Of a DNA stretch of 50,685 nucleotides, positions 1 to 7,345 are shown piece after piece; position 1 is the first letter of the stretch, and each line of letters starts with the position of its first letter. Made by a program: the position numbers and the translations under genes. The notes beneath the pieces are model-generated. The model worked only from the letters and a program-made list of their open reading frames with translations, was not told the DNA's origin and did not search any database. Source of the DNA: Bacteroidota bacterium (lineage in GTDB: Bacteria > Bacteroidota > Bacteroidia > Flavobacteriales_D > Sanyastnellaceae); contig NVXE01000005.1 of assembly GCA_002746975.1 (NCBI GenBank), positions 9,076 to 59,760 on the forward strand, in the 5' to 3' direction.

Positions 1-2243
1 CCGAAGAAGCTGCACCAGTAGCTGAAGAAGCTGCACAAGTAGCCGAAGAAGCTGCACCAGTAGCCGAAGAAGCTGCACCAGTAGCTGAAGAAGCTGCACA
101 AGTAGCCGATATAGCAGTAAAAGATGAACCAAGGCCAACTGAACCTCGTGAAATCGCTGTTCCCACTGGAGATTTCGATTGGGATTCTTTTGAAGCGGAT
201 GTAGATGACTTTTCTGCTGAAGAACGTTTAAAGCTCGAAGAGCTTTACGAGTCAAACATTAACCTAATTGAAGATAAGCAAGTAGTTACAGGTACTGTAA
301 TTAATGTAAATAAAAAAGAAGTCGTTGTTAATATCGGCTATAAATCTGAAGGAGTTATTACTGCTTCGGAATTCAGATACAACCCAGATTTAAAACCAGG
401 CGACCAAGTAGCTGTTTTTGTAGAAAAGACAGAGGATTTAAATGGTCAGCTTGTTGTTAGTCATCGTACAGCTCGTGTTTACGAGGCTTGGGGTAAAATT
501 AATGAGGCTAAGGACGAAGATTTAATCATCCAAGGTACTGTTAAGTGCAGAACTAAAGGTGGGTTAATTGTTGATGTGTTTGGTCTTGAAGCATTCTTAC
601 CTGGATCACAGGTTGATGTTAAGCCTATTCGCGACTTTGATGAATATGTTGGAAAAGAGATGGAATTCAAAGTGGTTAAGATTAACCAAGAATTCAAGAA
701 CGTAGTTGTATCTCATAAAGCTCTAATTGAAGCTGAGCTTGAAGAGCAGAAGCGTTTAATCATCAAGGGTCTTGAAAAAGGACAAGTACTTGAAGGTACT
801 GTTAAGAATGTTACTTCATATGGAGTATTCGTTGATCTTGGAGGTGTTGATGGTCTTGTTCACATTACTGACATGAGCTGGGGCCGTGTAGGGCATCCTG
901 AAGAGTTAGTAGAACTAGATGCTAAAATCAATGTTGTTATACTTGATTTTGATGACGATAAGCGACGTATTGCTTTAGGTATGAAGCAACTTACTGCTCA
1001 CCCTTGGGATTCTTTAACTGAAGAGTTAACAGAAGGTGCTAAGGTTAAGGGTAAAGTAGTTGTTATGGCTGATTACGGTGCTTTCATCGAAATCGCGCCA
1101 GGAGTTGAAGGACTTCTTCACGTTAGTGAAATGTCATGGTCTCAGCACTTACGTTCTGCTCAAGATTTCTTAAAAGTAGGAGAGGAAGTAGAATGTGTTC
1201 TGTTAAGTATTGACAGAGAGGAGCGTAAGATGTCTCTAGGTCTAAAGCAAATGAGCATAGATCCATGGGCTGAAATTGATACTAGATACCCTCTCAATTC
1301 TAAGCAGAAAGGAAAAGTTCGTAACTTCACTAACTTCGGTTTATTCGTTGAGCTTGAGGAAGGAATTGATGGCTTAGTTCACATTTCAGATTTAAGTTGG
1401 TCTAAGAAGATCAAACACCCATCTGAATTCTGCAATGTTGGAGATGAGATTGAAGTTGTGGTTATGGAACTCGATAAGGAGAACCGTCGCATGAGTTTAG
1501 GACACAAACAAATCGAAGAGAACCCTTGGGAGGTATTCGAGTCAGTATTTTCTGTCGGATCTAAGCACCAAGCAACTGTAGTTAAGATAGACGGTTCAAA
1601 TGCAGTAGTAGCTTTACCTTACGGATTAGAAGGAACTTGTCATATTAAGCATATAAACAAAGAAGACGGAGAAGCTCTAAAAGTTGATGAATCTGCTGAA
1701 TTCGTAGTTCTAGAATTTAACCGTAATGCAAAGCGTATTACTGTAAGTCACCTACGTACTCATGAAGAAGGACCAGCTAAGAAGGAGCGTAAGCCTCGTT
1801 CAACAGGTGGTGGTTCAGGTTCATCTAAGATGATGGATTCTTTAAACCAAAATACTGAGAAGAGTACTCTTGGTGATTTAGACGTTCTTTCTCAACTTAA
1901 AGCTTCAATGGAATCTGCTTCTTTACCTCCAGAGGTTAAAAAGGATGCAGTGAAAGAGGAAAGTAAGCCTAAGAAGAAAGCAACTAAAGCTAAATCTGAG
2001 GATGCTCCAGTTGAGGATGCTCCAGTTGAGGACGCTCCAGTTGAGGACGCTCCAGTTGAGGACGCTCCAGTTGAGGACGCTCCAGTTGAGGACGCTCCAG
2101 TTGAAGAGGTTGAAAAGCCTGTAGCAAAAAAAGCGGCAGCTAAGAAGCCTGCAGCTAAGAAGCCTGCAGCTAAAAAGCCAGCGGCAAAAAAAGCTGCTAG
2201 TAAAGATACCAAAGCTGAGGATTCTGACGATGCTAAAGCTTAG
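1..2243 (+). CDS. rpsA: 30S ribosomal protein S1 (5' partial)
   Basis: S1 binds mRNA on the small ribosomal subunit and helps load transcripts, which matters in a phylum that rarely uses Shine-Dalgarno pairing. The frame is open from base 3, so the start lies upstream of the window; 746 codons are visible before the TAG. Six S1 (OB-fold) repeats can be read, among them GTVINVNKKEVVVNIG, GTVKNVTSYGVFVDLG, GKVVVMADYGAFIEI and GKVRNFTNFGLFVEL. The protein is longer than usual for the family because both ends are repetitive: five AEEAA-containing heptads at the visible N-terminus, seven EDAPV pentads near the C-terminus, then a basic AAKKP-type tail. A strong terminator follows. Identification is firm; the function of the tails is unknown. 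Confidence 0.96.
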   Translation, partial: EEAAPVAEEAAQVAEEAAPVAEEAAPVAEEAAQVADIAVKDEPRPTEPREIAVPTGDFDWDSFEADVDDFSAEERLKLEELYESNINLIEDKQVVTGTVINVNKKEVVVNIGYKSEGVITASEFRYNPDLKPGDQVAVFVEKTEDLNGQLVVSHRTARVYEAWGKINEAKDEDLIIQGTVKCRTKGGLIVDVFGLEAFLPGSQVDVKPIRDFDEYVGKEMEFKVVKINQEFKNVVVSHKALIEAELEEQKRLIIKGLEKGQVLEGTVKNVTSYGVFVDLGGVDGLVHITDMSWGRVGHPEELVELDAKINVVILDFDDDKRRIALGMKQLTAHPWDSLTEELTEGAKVKGKVVVMADYGAFIEIAPGVEGLLHVSEMSWSQHLRSAQDFLKVGEEVECVLLSIDREERKMSLGLKQMSIDPWAEIDTRYPLNSKQKGKVRNFTNFGLFVELEEGIDGLVHISDLSWSKKIKHPSEFCNVGDEIEVVVMELDKENRRMSLGHKQIEENPWEVFESVFSVGSKHQATVVKIDGSNAVVALPYGLEGTCHIKHINKEDGEALKVDESAEFVVLEFNRNAKRITVSHLRTHEEGPAKKERKPRSTGGGSGSSKMMDSLNQNTEKSTLGDLDVLSQLKASMESASLPPEVKKDAVKEESKPKKKATKAKSEDAPVEDAPVEDAPVEDAPVEDAPVEDAPVEDAPVEEVEKPVAKKAAAKKPAAKKPAAKKPAAKKAASKDTKAEDSDDAKA
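3..107 (+). repeat. 21-bp tandem repeat in 5' part of rpsA
   Basis: Five in-frame 21-base units encode E-E-A-A-[PQ]-V-A. They differ only by cca/caa (Pro/Gln) and gta gct/gta gcc. The array runs off the left edge: bases 1-2 fit the end of another GCC codon, so the true copy number is unknown. The coded segment is acidic and probably disordered. Confidence 0.95.
1998..2102 (+). repeat. 15-bp tandem repeat (EDAPV x7) in rpsA
   Basis: Seven consecutive 15-base units encode Glu-Asp-Ala-Pro-Val. The first two use gat for Asp. The last five use gac and are identical to one another, which suggests recent expansion by slippage or unequal recombination. A run of Lys/Ala/Pro repeats (about 2119-2199) follows in the same frame. 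Confidence 0.96.
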
Positions 2244-2280
2244 AAATAGATTTTAGTTAAAGACTATTTGAAATAAAAAG

Positions 2281-2308
2281 AAAGGGAGGCTTCGGCCTCC
2301 CTTTTTGT
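2281..2308 (+). terminator. Intrinsic terminator after rpsA
   Basis: A perfect 10-bp stem (aaagggaggc / gcctcccttt) is capped by a cUUCGg tetraloop and followed by T residues. It begins 37 bases after the rpsA stop codon and lies just before the pyrR promoter box. Confidence 0.93.
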
Positions 2309-2314
2309 TGTTCG

Positions 2315-2322
2315 TATCTTTG
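2315..2322 (+). promoter_or_regulatory. -7 promoter box of pyrR-pyrB
   Basis: TATCTTTG matches the Bacteroidota -7 consensus TAnnTTTG. It ends five bases before the pyrR ATG, so the transcript should begin at or within a couple of bases of the start codon. No good -33 TTG is visible, because the expected position falls in the rpsA terminator. Confidence 0.7.
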
Positions 2323-2327
2323 CACCC

Positions 2328-2873
2328 ATGGATTCTCAAGTCCTTATTAACGAGGAGCAGTTTGAGCTCATAATTGATAGACTCGCGCATCAACTGCTCG
2401 AGCATCATGACTTCACTAATACAGACTTAGTAGGCCTACAGCCACGAGGTATTATTTTGGCTCATAGACTTAAAGATAAACTACTTAAGTTGCTTGGTGT
2501 TAGTGAGATTAGGTGTGGTGAATTAGATGTCACTTTTCATAGGGATGACTTAATGATGCGAGACAAGCCCATCGCTCCTCAAGAAAATAATATGAATTTC
2601 TTAGTAGATGATAGAAACATTATTTTAGTTGATGACGTTTTCTTCACTGGAAGAACTATTAGAGCAGGTTTAGACGCGTTATTAGCTTATGGAAGACCTA
2701 AGAAAGTTGAGCTCGCAGTTCTTATTGATAGAAGATTTAGACGAGAGTTGCCAATTGAACCGACTTATATAGGAAAACAAATTGATAGTATCGTTGACCA
2801 ACACGTTAAAGTTGAATGGAAGGAAGAGGGTGGACTAGATAGAGTTCTTCTTTACAATTCGAAACCAGAATGA
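2328..2873 (+). CDS. pyrR: PyrR: uracil phosphoribosyltransferase / pyrimidine regulator
   Basis: PyrR-family phosphoribosyltransferase that converts uracil and PRPP to UMP; in Firmicutes it is also an RNA-binding attenuation protein. The PRPP-binding loop IILVDDVFFTGRT lies at about residues 98-110. The length of 181 aa is normal. It overlaps pyrB by ATGA, indicating translational coupling in a pyrimidine operon. The promoter box sits immediately upstream of the ATG, leaving no leader RNA, so classical PyrR attenuation of this operon has no room to act. Salvage enzyme activity is therefore the safer role here, though PyrR could bind other transcripts. Confidence 0.93.
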   Translation: MDSQVLINEEQFELIIDRLAHQLLEHHDFTNTDLVGLQPRGIILAHRLKDKLLKLLGVSEIRCGELDVTFHRDDLMMRDKPIAPQENNMNFLVDDRNIILVDDVFFTGRTIRAGLDALLAYGRPKKVELAVLIDRRFRRELPIEPTYIGKQIDSIVDQHVKVEWKEEGGLDRVLLYNSKPE

Positions 2874-3805
2874 GTGAATTATCAGTAGATCATCTCTTAG
2901 GAATTCGTGGTCTGACCCGCGACGATTTGGAATTAATTTTTAAAACTGCTTCTGAATTTAAGGAGGTTCTCAATAGGCCCATTAAGAAAGTACCATCACT
3001 TAGGGATTTAACTGTAGCGAATCTGTTTTTTGAAAACTCTACTCGTACCCGTCTTTCCTTTGAATTAGCCCAAAAACGCTTATCCGCAGATGTTGTCAAT
3101 TTTTCAGCTGCTAGTTCTTCTGTTAAAAAAGGAGAGACTTTAGTTGATACAGTAAATAATATATTGGCCATGAAAGTGGACATGGTGGTTATGCGTCACC
3201 CTCACCCAGGAGCACATCATTTCCTATCGGGTAAAGTAAGCACTACAATTATAAATGCCGGCGATGGAACCCACGAACACCCTACACAAGCTCTTCTTGA
3301 TGCATTTAGCTTAAGGGAGAAGCTTGGAAACGACCTAGAAGGAAAGAGGATTGCTATTGTAGGTGATATCAGGCATTCACGAGTCGCTCTGTCGAATATT
3401 CTAGCACTTAAGCTACTAGGAGCTGAAGTACGAGTCTGTGGGCCAGCCACGTTGATTCCGAAACATATGATATCGATGGGAGTTGAAATAAGTCACGATT
3501 TAGACGAGACATTAATTTGGGCTGATGTTGTTAATATGTTGAGGATACAGCTTGAGCGTCAAGGAGATGCGAACTCTATTCCTTTCTTCCCTTCGATAAG
3601 GGAGTATACCATGAATTTTGGCCTTACTCAAGAACGACTTAATAGGTTAGACAAACAACTAACAATTTTACATCCCGGTCCAATTAATCGAGGCGTTGAA
3701 ATTTCTAGCGAAATAGCTGATAGTGACCACTCATTAATACTAAATCAAGTAGAAAATGGTGTGGCAACTCGCATGGCTGTGATGTATTTACTGGCTAAGC
3801 GATAG
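2870..3805 (+). CDS. pyrB: Aspartate carbamoyltransferase catalytic subunit
   Basis: Catalyses carbamoyl phosphate plus aspartate to N-carbamoyl-aspartate, the committed step of de novo pyrimidine synthesis. The carbamoyl-phosphate motif STRTR is at residues 57-61, HPTQALLD at about 137-144 and HPGPINRG near the C-terminus. The length of 311 aa is typical of the catalytic chain. The ATG overlaps the pyrR stop by four bases, so it is probably translationally coupled. No pyrI regulatory subunit is present in the window. No terminator is obvious in the 70 bases after the stop. Confidence 0.96.
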   Translation: MSELSVDHLLGIRGLTRDDLELIFKTASEFKEVLNRPIKKVPSLRDLTVANLFFENSTRTRLSFELAQKRLSADVVNFSAASSSVKKGETLVDTVNNILAMKVDMVVMRHPHPGAHHFLSGKVSTTIINAGDGTHEHPTQALLDAFSLREKLGNDLEGKRIAIVGDIRHSRVALSNILALKLLGAEVRVCGPATLIPKHMISMGVEISHDLDETLIWADVVNMLRIQLERQGDANSIPFFPSIREYTMNFGLTQERLNRLDKQLTILHPGPINRGVEISSEIADSDHSLILNQVENGVATRMAVMYLLAKR

Positions 3806-3868
3806 CTACTAAATTACATCTGTTGAATAGTATTAGTGATTTTAACGCTATGAATGTTGTCAAGTAGT

Positions 3869-3876
3869 TATATTTG
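3869..3876 (+). promoter_or_regulatory. -7 promoter box of STAS gene
   Basis: TATATTTG is an exact TAnnTTTG match. It ends 20 bases before the ATG at 3897. A possible GTG start at 3879 would lie at or upstream of the transcription start, so this box argues for the ATG. Confidence 0.6.
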
Positions 3877-3896
3877 ACGTGAATACATTCCTACAA

Positions 3897-4268
3897 ATGA
3901 ATTTTTCTATAGAACAACGCGACAACGTCGCAATCCTTTCCTCTCACGTTGAAAAGCTAGATGCTCTTCAAGCGCCTGACCTTAAAGCTAAATTAGTCCT
4001 ACTAGGCAAGTCTGGAACGACTAACATCATTCTTAACTTATCTGAGACACGCTACTGTGATTCAAGCGGCTTAAGTGCAGTGCTTGTTGGGAAACGTATG
4101 TGTACAGATGCAGAAGGTGCTTTCGTGCTATGTGGACTTCAGCCTAGTGTTGAGAAGTTAATATCTATTGCACAACTAGATCGTGTATTAAACATTGTGC
4201 CTACAACTTCTGAAGCTGTTGACATGGTTTATATGGAGATTCAAGAAAAAGAAGTAGGAAAGGAATAA
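3897..4268 (+). CDS. STAS-domain protein (anti-sigma factor antagonist type)
   Basis: A stand-alone 123-aa STAS domain of the SpoIIAA/RsbV type. Such proteins are switched by serine phosphorylation and bind an anti-sigma kinase or another partner. The phosphorylation-site motif CDSSGLS is intact (about residues 54-60 from this start). I chose the ATG at 3897 over an in-frame GTG at 3879 because of the promoter box at 3869-3876 and because the STAS fold starts at MNFSIEQ. No cognate kinase or SpoIIE-type phosphatase lies next to it. The only kinase-like GHKL protein in the window is SiaB at 31 kb, and a link to it is speculative. The T9SS gene follows 32 bases downstream, so the two may be cotranscribed. 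Confidence 0.85.
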   Translation: MNFSIEQRDNVAILSSHVEKLDALQAPDLKAKLVLLGKSGTTNIILNLSETRYCDSSGLSAVLVGKRMCTDAEGAFVLCGLQPSVEKLISIAQLDRVLNIVPTTSEAVDMVYMEIQEKEVGKE

Positions 4269-4300
4269 AACACTTCTTTAACCCTAAAGAGCCCCATAAG

Positions 4301-5557
4301 ATGAACAGAATATACCTTTTAGTAGTAGCATTCGCATTAACGAGTACTGCATTTGGACAGTGTGTCGCAGATTTTGACTTCGGCGATGTTGGATTTGGCG
4401 TTTCCCCAGACCCACAACTAGGAGAAACCTTTGATTCAGGAGTTGTCGGTGAACCTTATGCGGATGTGCTTCACATTTTATTCCCTGCTTTAGCTTCGGA
4501 TATAGATGATACATACCCACCTACTTTACCTATAGATTCTGTTGAATTGATTAGTGTAGTCTTAACGGATACGCTAACACTACAGCAATACAGTCCGATT
4601 GAACTCGGCTTACAAGTTGTTTGTAATAACAATGGTGATTCGCCTAATCCATGTATGTTTATGGGAGATACGCAGTACTGTGCATCTCTTGAAGGTACAC
4701 CTCTAATACCCGGAGTATATAAAATAGATTTGAATATAATTGGTTGGTTGACTATTCAAATACCGTTTTCAGCACCGGCGGTGTTTTCAAATTTTATTCT
4801 TAATATTCAATGTGATATGGTTGACAGTATCGTAGTTACTGATGCCGATAGTGATTTGGGAACGAATGGAAGTATTGATGTAACTCTAGGAAATGGGGTT
4901 GTCGCCACTGAGTTTTCTTGGACTGATGCAGATGGAGTTGTCGTAGGTACTGAAGAAGACCTATTAGGAGTAGGGCCTGGTGTATATGATCTTATGATAT
5001 CAACGGCATCTTGCACAAGTTATTTTGAAGGTAATGTTGTGGTTGACGCCGCAATGTCTTGTGTTCTTGCTGCAGAATTTACCGTTACTAACGAGACTTC
5101 TGGCACATCTCTTGGAGGTATAGACGTTACTGTAACTGGCTCAAATGGTGTTTCATCATATGTATGGTTAAATTCAGATGGTCTAACTATTGGAACAGAT
5201 GAAGATTTAACAGATGTAAGTACAGGGTATTATTCTTTAACCATCACCGATGAGATTGGATGTGTTATCGAGTTAACTGATATTTTTGTTGACTTTGTAA
5301 TCAAAGTAGAAAACCTAAACGCTTCAACAAACTGGTCAATTTCACCTAATCCTACAAATAGTAATTTCACTATAACAAGTAACGATTTGATAGACGCTCA
5401 GATTAGTGCATTAGATGTCAGTGGAAGAGTTGTATTTAATGACTTATTTATACAAAATCAAATTTGGGATGTTTCTAGCTGGAATGAAGGAGTTTACTTC
5501 ATTCAGATTTCTGGAAAATATGGTACTACCACACGCCGTTTGATAGTTCAGCACTAG
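4301..5557 (+). CDS. Secreted protein with T9SS C-terminal sorting domain
   Basis: A 418-aa protein with a signal peptide (MNRIYLLVVAFALTSTAFGQ) and a C-terminal type-A Por secretion sorting domain: SISPNPTNSNFTI near residue 345, then G-V-Y-F-I and a final RRLIVQH. It should be exported by Sec, cross the outer membrane through the type IX system, and be released or attached at the surface. Two similar segments in the middle (roughly 178-245 and 258-325), both ending in G-x-Y-x-L and a Cys-containing phrase, resemble SprB-type repeats. No enzymatic motif is visible, so the role is unknown; an adhesin or structural surface protein is plausible. Low Lys/Arg and high Asp/Thr/Val fit a secreted marine protein. 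Confidence 0.88.
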   Translation: MNRIYLLVVAFALTSTAFGQCVADFDFGDVGFGVSPDPQLGETFDSGVVGEPYADVLHILFPALASDIDDTYPPTLPIDSVELISVVLTDTLTLQQYSPIELGLQVVCNNNGDSPNPCMFMGDTQYCASLEGTPLIPGVYKIDLNIIGWLTIQIPFSAPAVFSNFILNIQCDMVDSIVVTDADSDLGTNGSIDVTLGNGVVATEFSWTDADGVVVGTEEDLLGVGPGVYDLMISTASCTSYFEGNVVVDAAMSCVLAAEFTVTNETSGTSLGGIDVTVTGSNGVSSYVWLNSDGLTIGTDEDLTDVSTGYYSLTITDEIGCVIELTDIFVDFVIKVENLNASTNWSISPNPTNSNFTITSNDLIDAQISALDVSGRVVFNDLFIQNQIWDVSSWNEGVYFIQISGKYGTTTRRLIVQH

Positions 5558-5565
5558 ATTTCAGA

Positions 5566-6483
5566 GTGCGCAAATTTGAACTTACCGTTTTGGGGTGTGG
5601 TGCCGCGGCACCCACCCCTTATTTTTTGACGACATCACAGTTAGTCAATATCCACGATCATTTAATACTTATAGATTGTGGTGAAGGATGTCAACTTACT
5701 CTTCGGAAAAAGCGTCTGAAATTTCAACGAATTAAATACGTACTGATTAGTCATATGCATGCTGATCATGTTTTAGGTCTACCTGGCTTACTCGCCAGCA
5801 TGAACCTTCTCGGTAGAAAATCTGTAATAGAAGTTTATGGACCTCAAGAACTTGAAAGTTTTGTGAAAACGGTTTGGGATAAAACGGGCACACATATTGA
5901 TTTCGAAGTCAATTTCCATATTGTAGATTCTGAAATTCCAACGGAAATAATTAAAACAGGCAGTTATGTTGTCAAAGCATTCCCAACAAAGCATAGGGTT
6001 AAAACATGTGGCTTTAGAATAGAGGAATTGTCTGGTGCTTGGAATATCAAACCGTATGCAAAAGAAAAGTTTAACCTAAGCTATCACGAGATTAACCAGC
6101 TGAAAAGAGGTGAGAATGTTGTAAGAAAGGAAGGGGTAGAGGTAAAGCCAAGTGAGTGGTGTGTGGCGCCATATCCTAACAGATCTTACGTTTTTGCTGC
6201 TGACACAGCCTTTACTCCGAAAGTAGTGGAAGCTTCAAAAGGAGCTACTTTATTATATCACGAAGCTACTTTTATGGAGTCTGAAAAGGAAATCGCAAAA
6301 AAGACCATGCACTCCACTGCTGCTGATGCAGGCAAAGCAGCGAAAGAAGCTAAAGTTAGTAAGTTAATAATAGGTCATTTTTCTAATAGATACAGAGATT
6401 TAGAAGGCTTACTCAACGAAGCAAAGGCAGTTTTTGAAAATACTTATCTTGCAGCAGATGGAGATTCGATTTCTATAGACTAA
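5566..6483 (+). CDS. rnz: Ribonuclease Z (tRNA 3' endonuclease)
   Basis: Metallo-beta-lactamase-fold endonuclease that trims the 3' ends of tRNA precursors. The zinc motif SHMHADH is at about residues 63-69, followed by LGLPGLL. A later Asp (FAADTAF), HEATF, the family phrase MHSTAADAG and IIGHFSNRY complete the active site. The length of 305 aa fits the bacterial short form. The start is GTG at 5566, eight bases after the T9SS gene stop; the sequence RKFELTVLGCGAA is the expected N-terminus. The tRNA-Ser gene in this window lacks an encoded CCA, the class of precursor that RNase Z processes. Confidence 0.95.
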   Translation: MRKFELTVLGCGAAAPTPYFLTTSQLVNIHDHLILIDCGEGCQLTLRKKRLKFQRIKYVLISHMHADHVLGLPGLLASMNLLGRKSVIEVYGPQELESFVKTVWDKTGTHIDFEVNFHIVDSEIPTEIIKTGSYVVKAFPTKHRVKTCGFRIEELSGAWNIKPYAKEKFNLSYHEINQLKRGENVVRKEGVEVKPSEWCVAPYPNRSYVFAADTAFTPKVVEASKGATLLYHEATFMESEKEIAKKTMHSTAADAGKAAKEAKVSKLIIGHFSNRYRDLEGLLNEAKAVFENTYLAADGDSISID

Positions 6484-6489
6484 TTAGCC

Positions 6490-6497
6490 TAACTTTG
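6490..6497 (+). promoter_or_regulatory. -7 promoter box of response regulator gene
   Basis: TAACTTTG is an exact TAnnTTTG match, just after the rnz stop and 35 bases before the ATG at 6533. Confidence 0.55.
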
Positions 6498-6532
6498 CTA
6501 TCTGGAATCATTCCAAATAACGCAAGCTCATA

Positions 6533-7219
6533 ATGTCTAATAAATCTATAATCATTGCTGACAGTAGTACTGTGGGACGATTAGGCTTAAATGCCATCAT
6601 CAATCAAATGCAAGGATTCGATGTTGTAGGTGAGGCTGAGGATAGCTCGGAAGTTTTAGAGTTAATCGCAGTAAATTCACCTGACATCGTTATTATTGAC
6701 TTCTTAAGCGATGGCTTTGGTATAGATACTGTTGTTAACATCAGAAGGAATAATCCAAAGATTTTATTGCTTGCAATTACACCACTACAATCTGGAAGCA
6801 CATTAATCAGTGCTTTACGAGCTGGAATTGATAGCTATATTAAGAAGTCTTGCGATATGCCTGAAGTAATCGACGCTATAAAATCTACTGCAGAAGGCAC
6901 CAGTTTCTATTGTGGGCAAATATTAGAGAAAATACGAAAGGAGTCGATTGATATATCTGATTTGGAAGTTGTAGATTTTTCTTGTGAAGCTGTGGGCTTG
7001 AGTAGAAGAGAAAATGAAGTGTTATCTTTAATATCGGAAGGATACACTAATACGAAAATCGCCAAAATTTTATTCATAAGTTCACACACTGTAACTACGC
7101 ACAGAAAAAACATAATGTTCAAGTTAGGGGTGAAAAACACTGCCGGTATCGTTATGTATGCTGTAAAGTCGGGCATTGTGAGTCCTAATAAGTTTTTATT
7201 TCATTCCGATAGTCATTAG
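6533..7219 (+). CDS. NarL/FixJ-type response regulator (LuxR HTH)
   Basis: A 228-aa two-domain regulator. The receiver domain (about 1-120) has the phosphoacceptor Asp56 in DIVIIDF, the switch Thr83 and a Lys-Lys pair at 104-105. The acidic pocket near the N-terminus reads IIADSS, with one Asp where many receivers have two acidic residues. The C-terminal LuxR helix-turn-helix (about 155-215) contains LSRRENEVLSLISEGYTNTKIA and SSHTVTTHRKN. It should bind DNA as a phosphorylation-controlled dimer. No histidine kinase lies next to it, so it is an orphan whose partner is elsewhere. Target genes cannot be read from the sequence. Confidence 0.9.
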   Translation: MSNKSIIIADSSTVGRLGLNAIINQMQGFDVVGEAEDSSEVLELIAVNSPDIVIIDFLSDGFGIDTVVNIRRNNPKILLLAITPLQSGSTLISALRAGIDSYIKKSCDMPEVIDAIKSTAEGTSFYCGQILEKIRKESIDISDLEVVDFSCEAVGLSRRENEVLSLISEGYTNTKIAKILFISSHTVTTHRKNIMFKLGVKNTAGIVMYAVKSGIVSPNKFLFHSDSH

Positions 7220-7345
7220 TTTAACCTAAGGAATCTGTTGAGTTTATAATCTTTTATCTTTTAATACGTTACGTCTATGAAGTATCATTTGCTATACCTC
7301 TGATAATTGACGACCTTTGCACCCCAATTAAATGAAAGTGTAACC

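Noticed and set aside
3-107. Tandem repeat considered as a CRISPR-like array
   Set aside because: Units are directly adjacent with no spacers, in frame, and encode part of S1.
1892-2212. Long minus-strand ORF over the rpsA tail
   Set aside because: Low-complexity Ser/Thr/Gly/Ala product is the mirror of the repeats in the real gene.
3879-3896. GTG start for the STAS gene
   Set aside because: It lies only three bases after the -7 box, at or before the expected transcription start; the ATG at 3897 fits the domain.
7277-7303. Eight-codon ORF MKYHLLYL before ilvE as a leucine leader peptide
   Set aside because: Only three Leu codons, no terminator or antiterminator hairpin follows, and a promoter-like sequence (7308-7315) lies between it and ilvE.
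7307-7345. TTG start of ilvE at 7307
   Set aside because: It would place the start at the promoter-like GACCTTTG; the ATG at 7346 gives the normal BCAT N-terminus.
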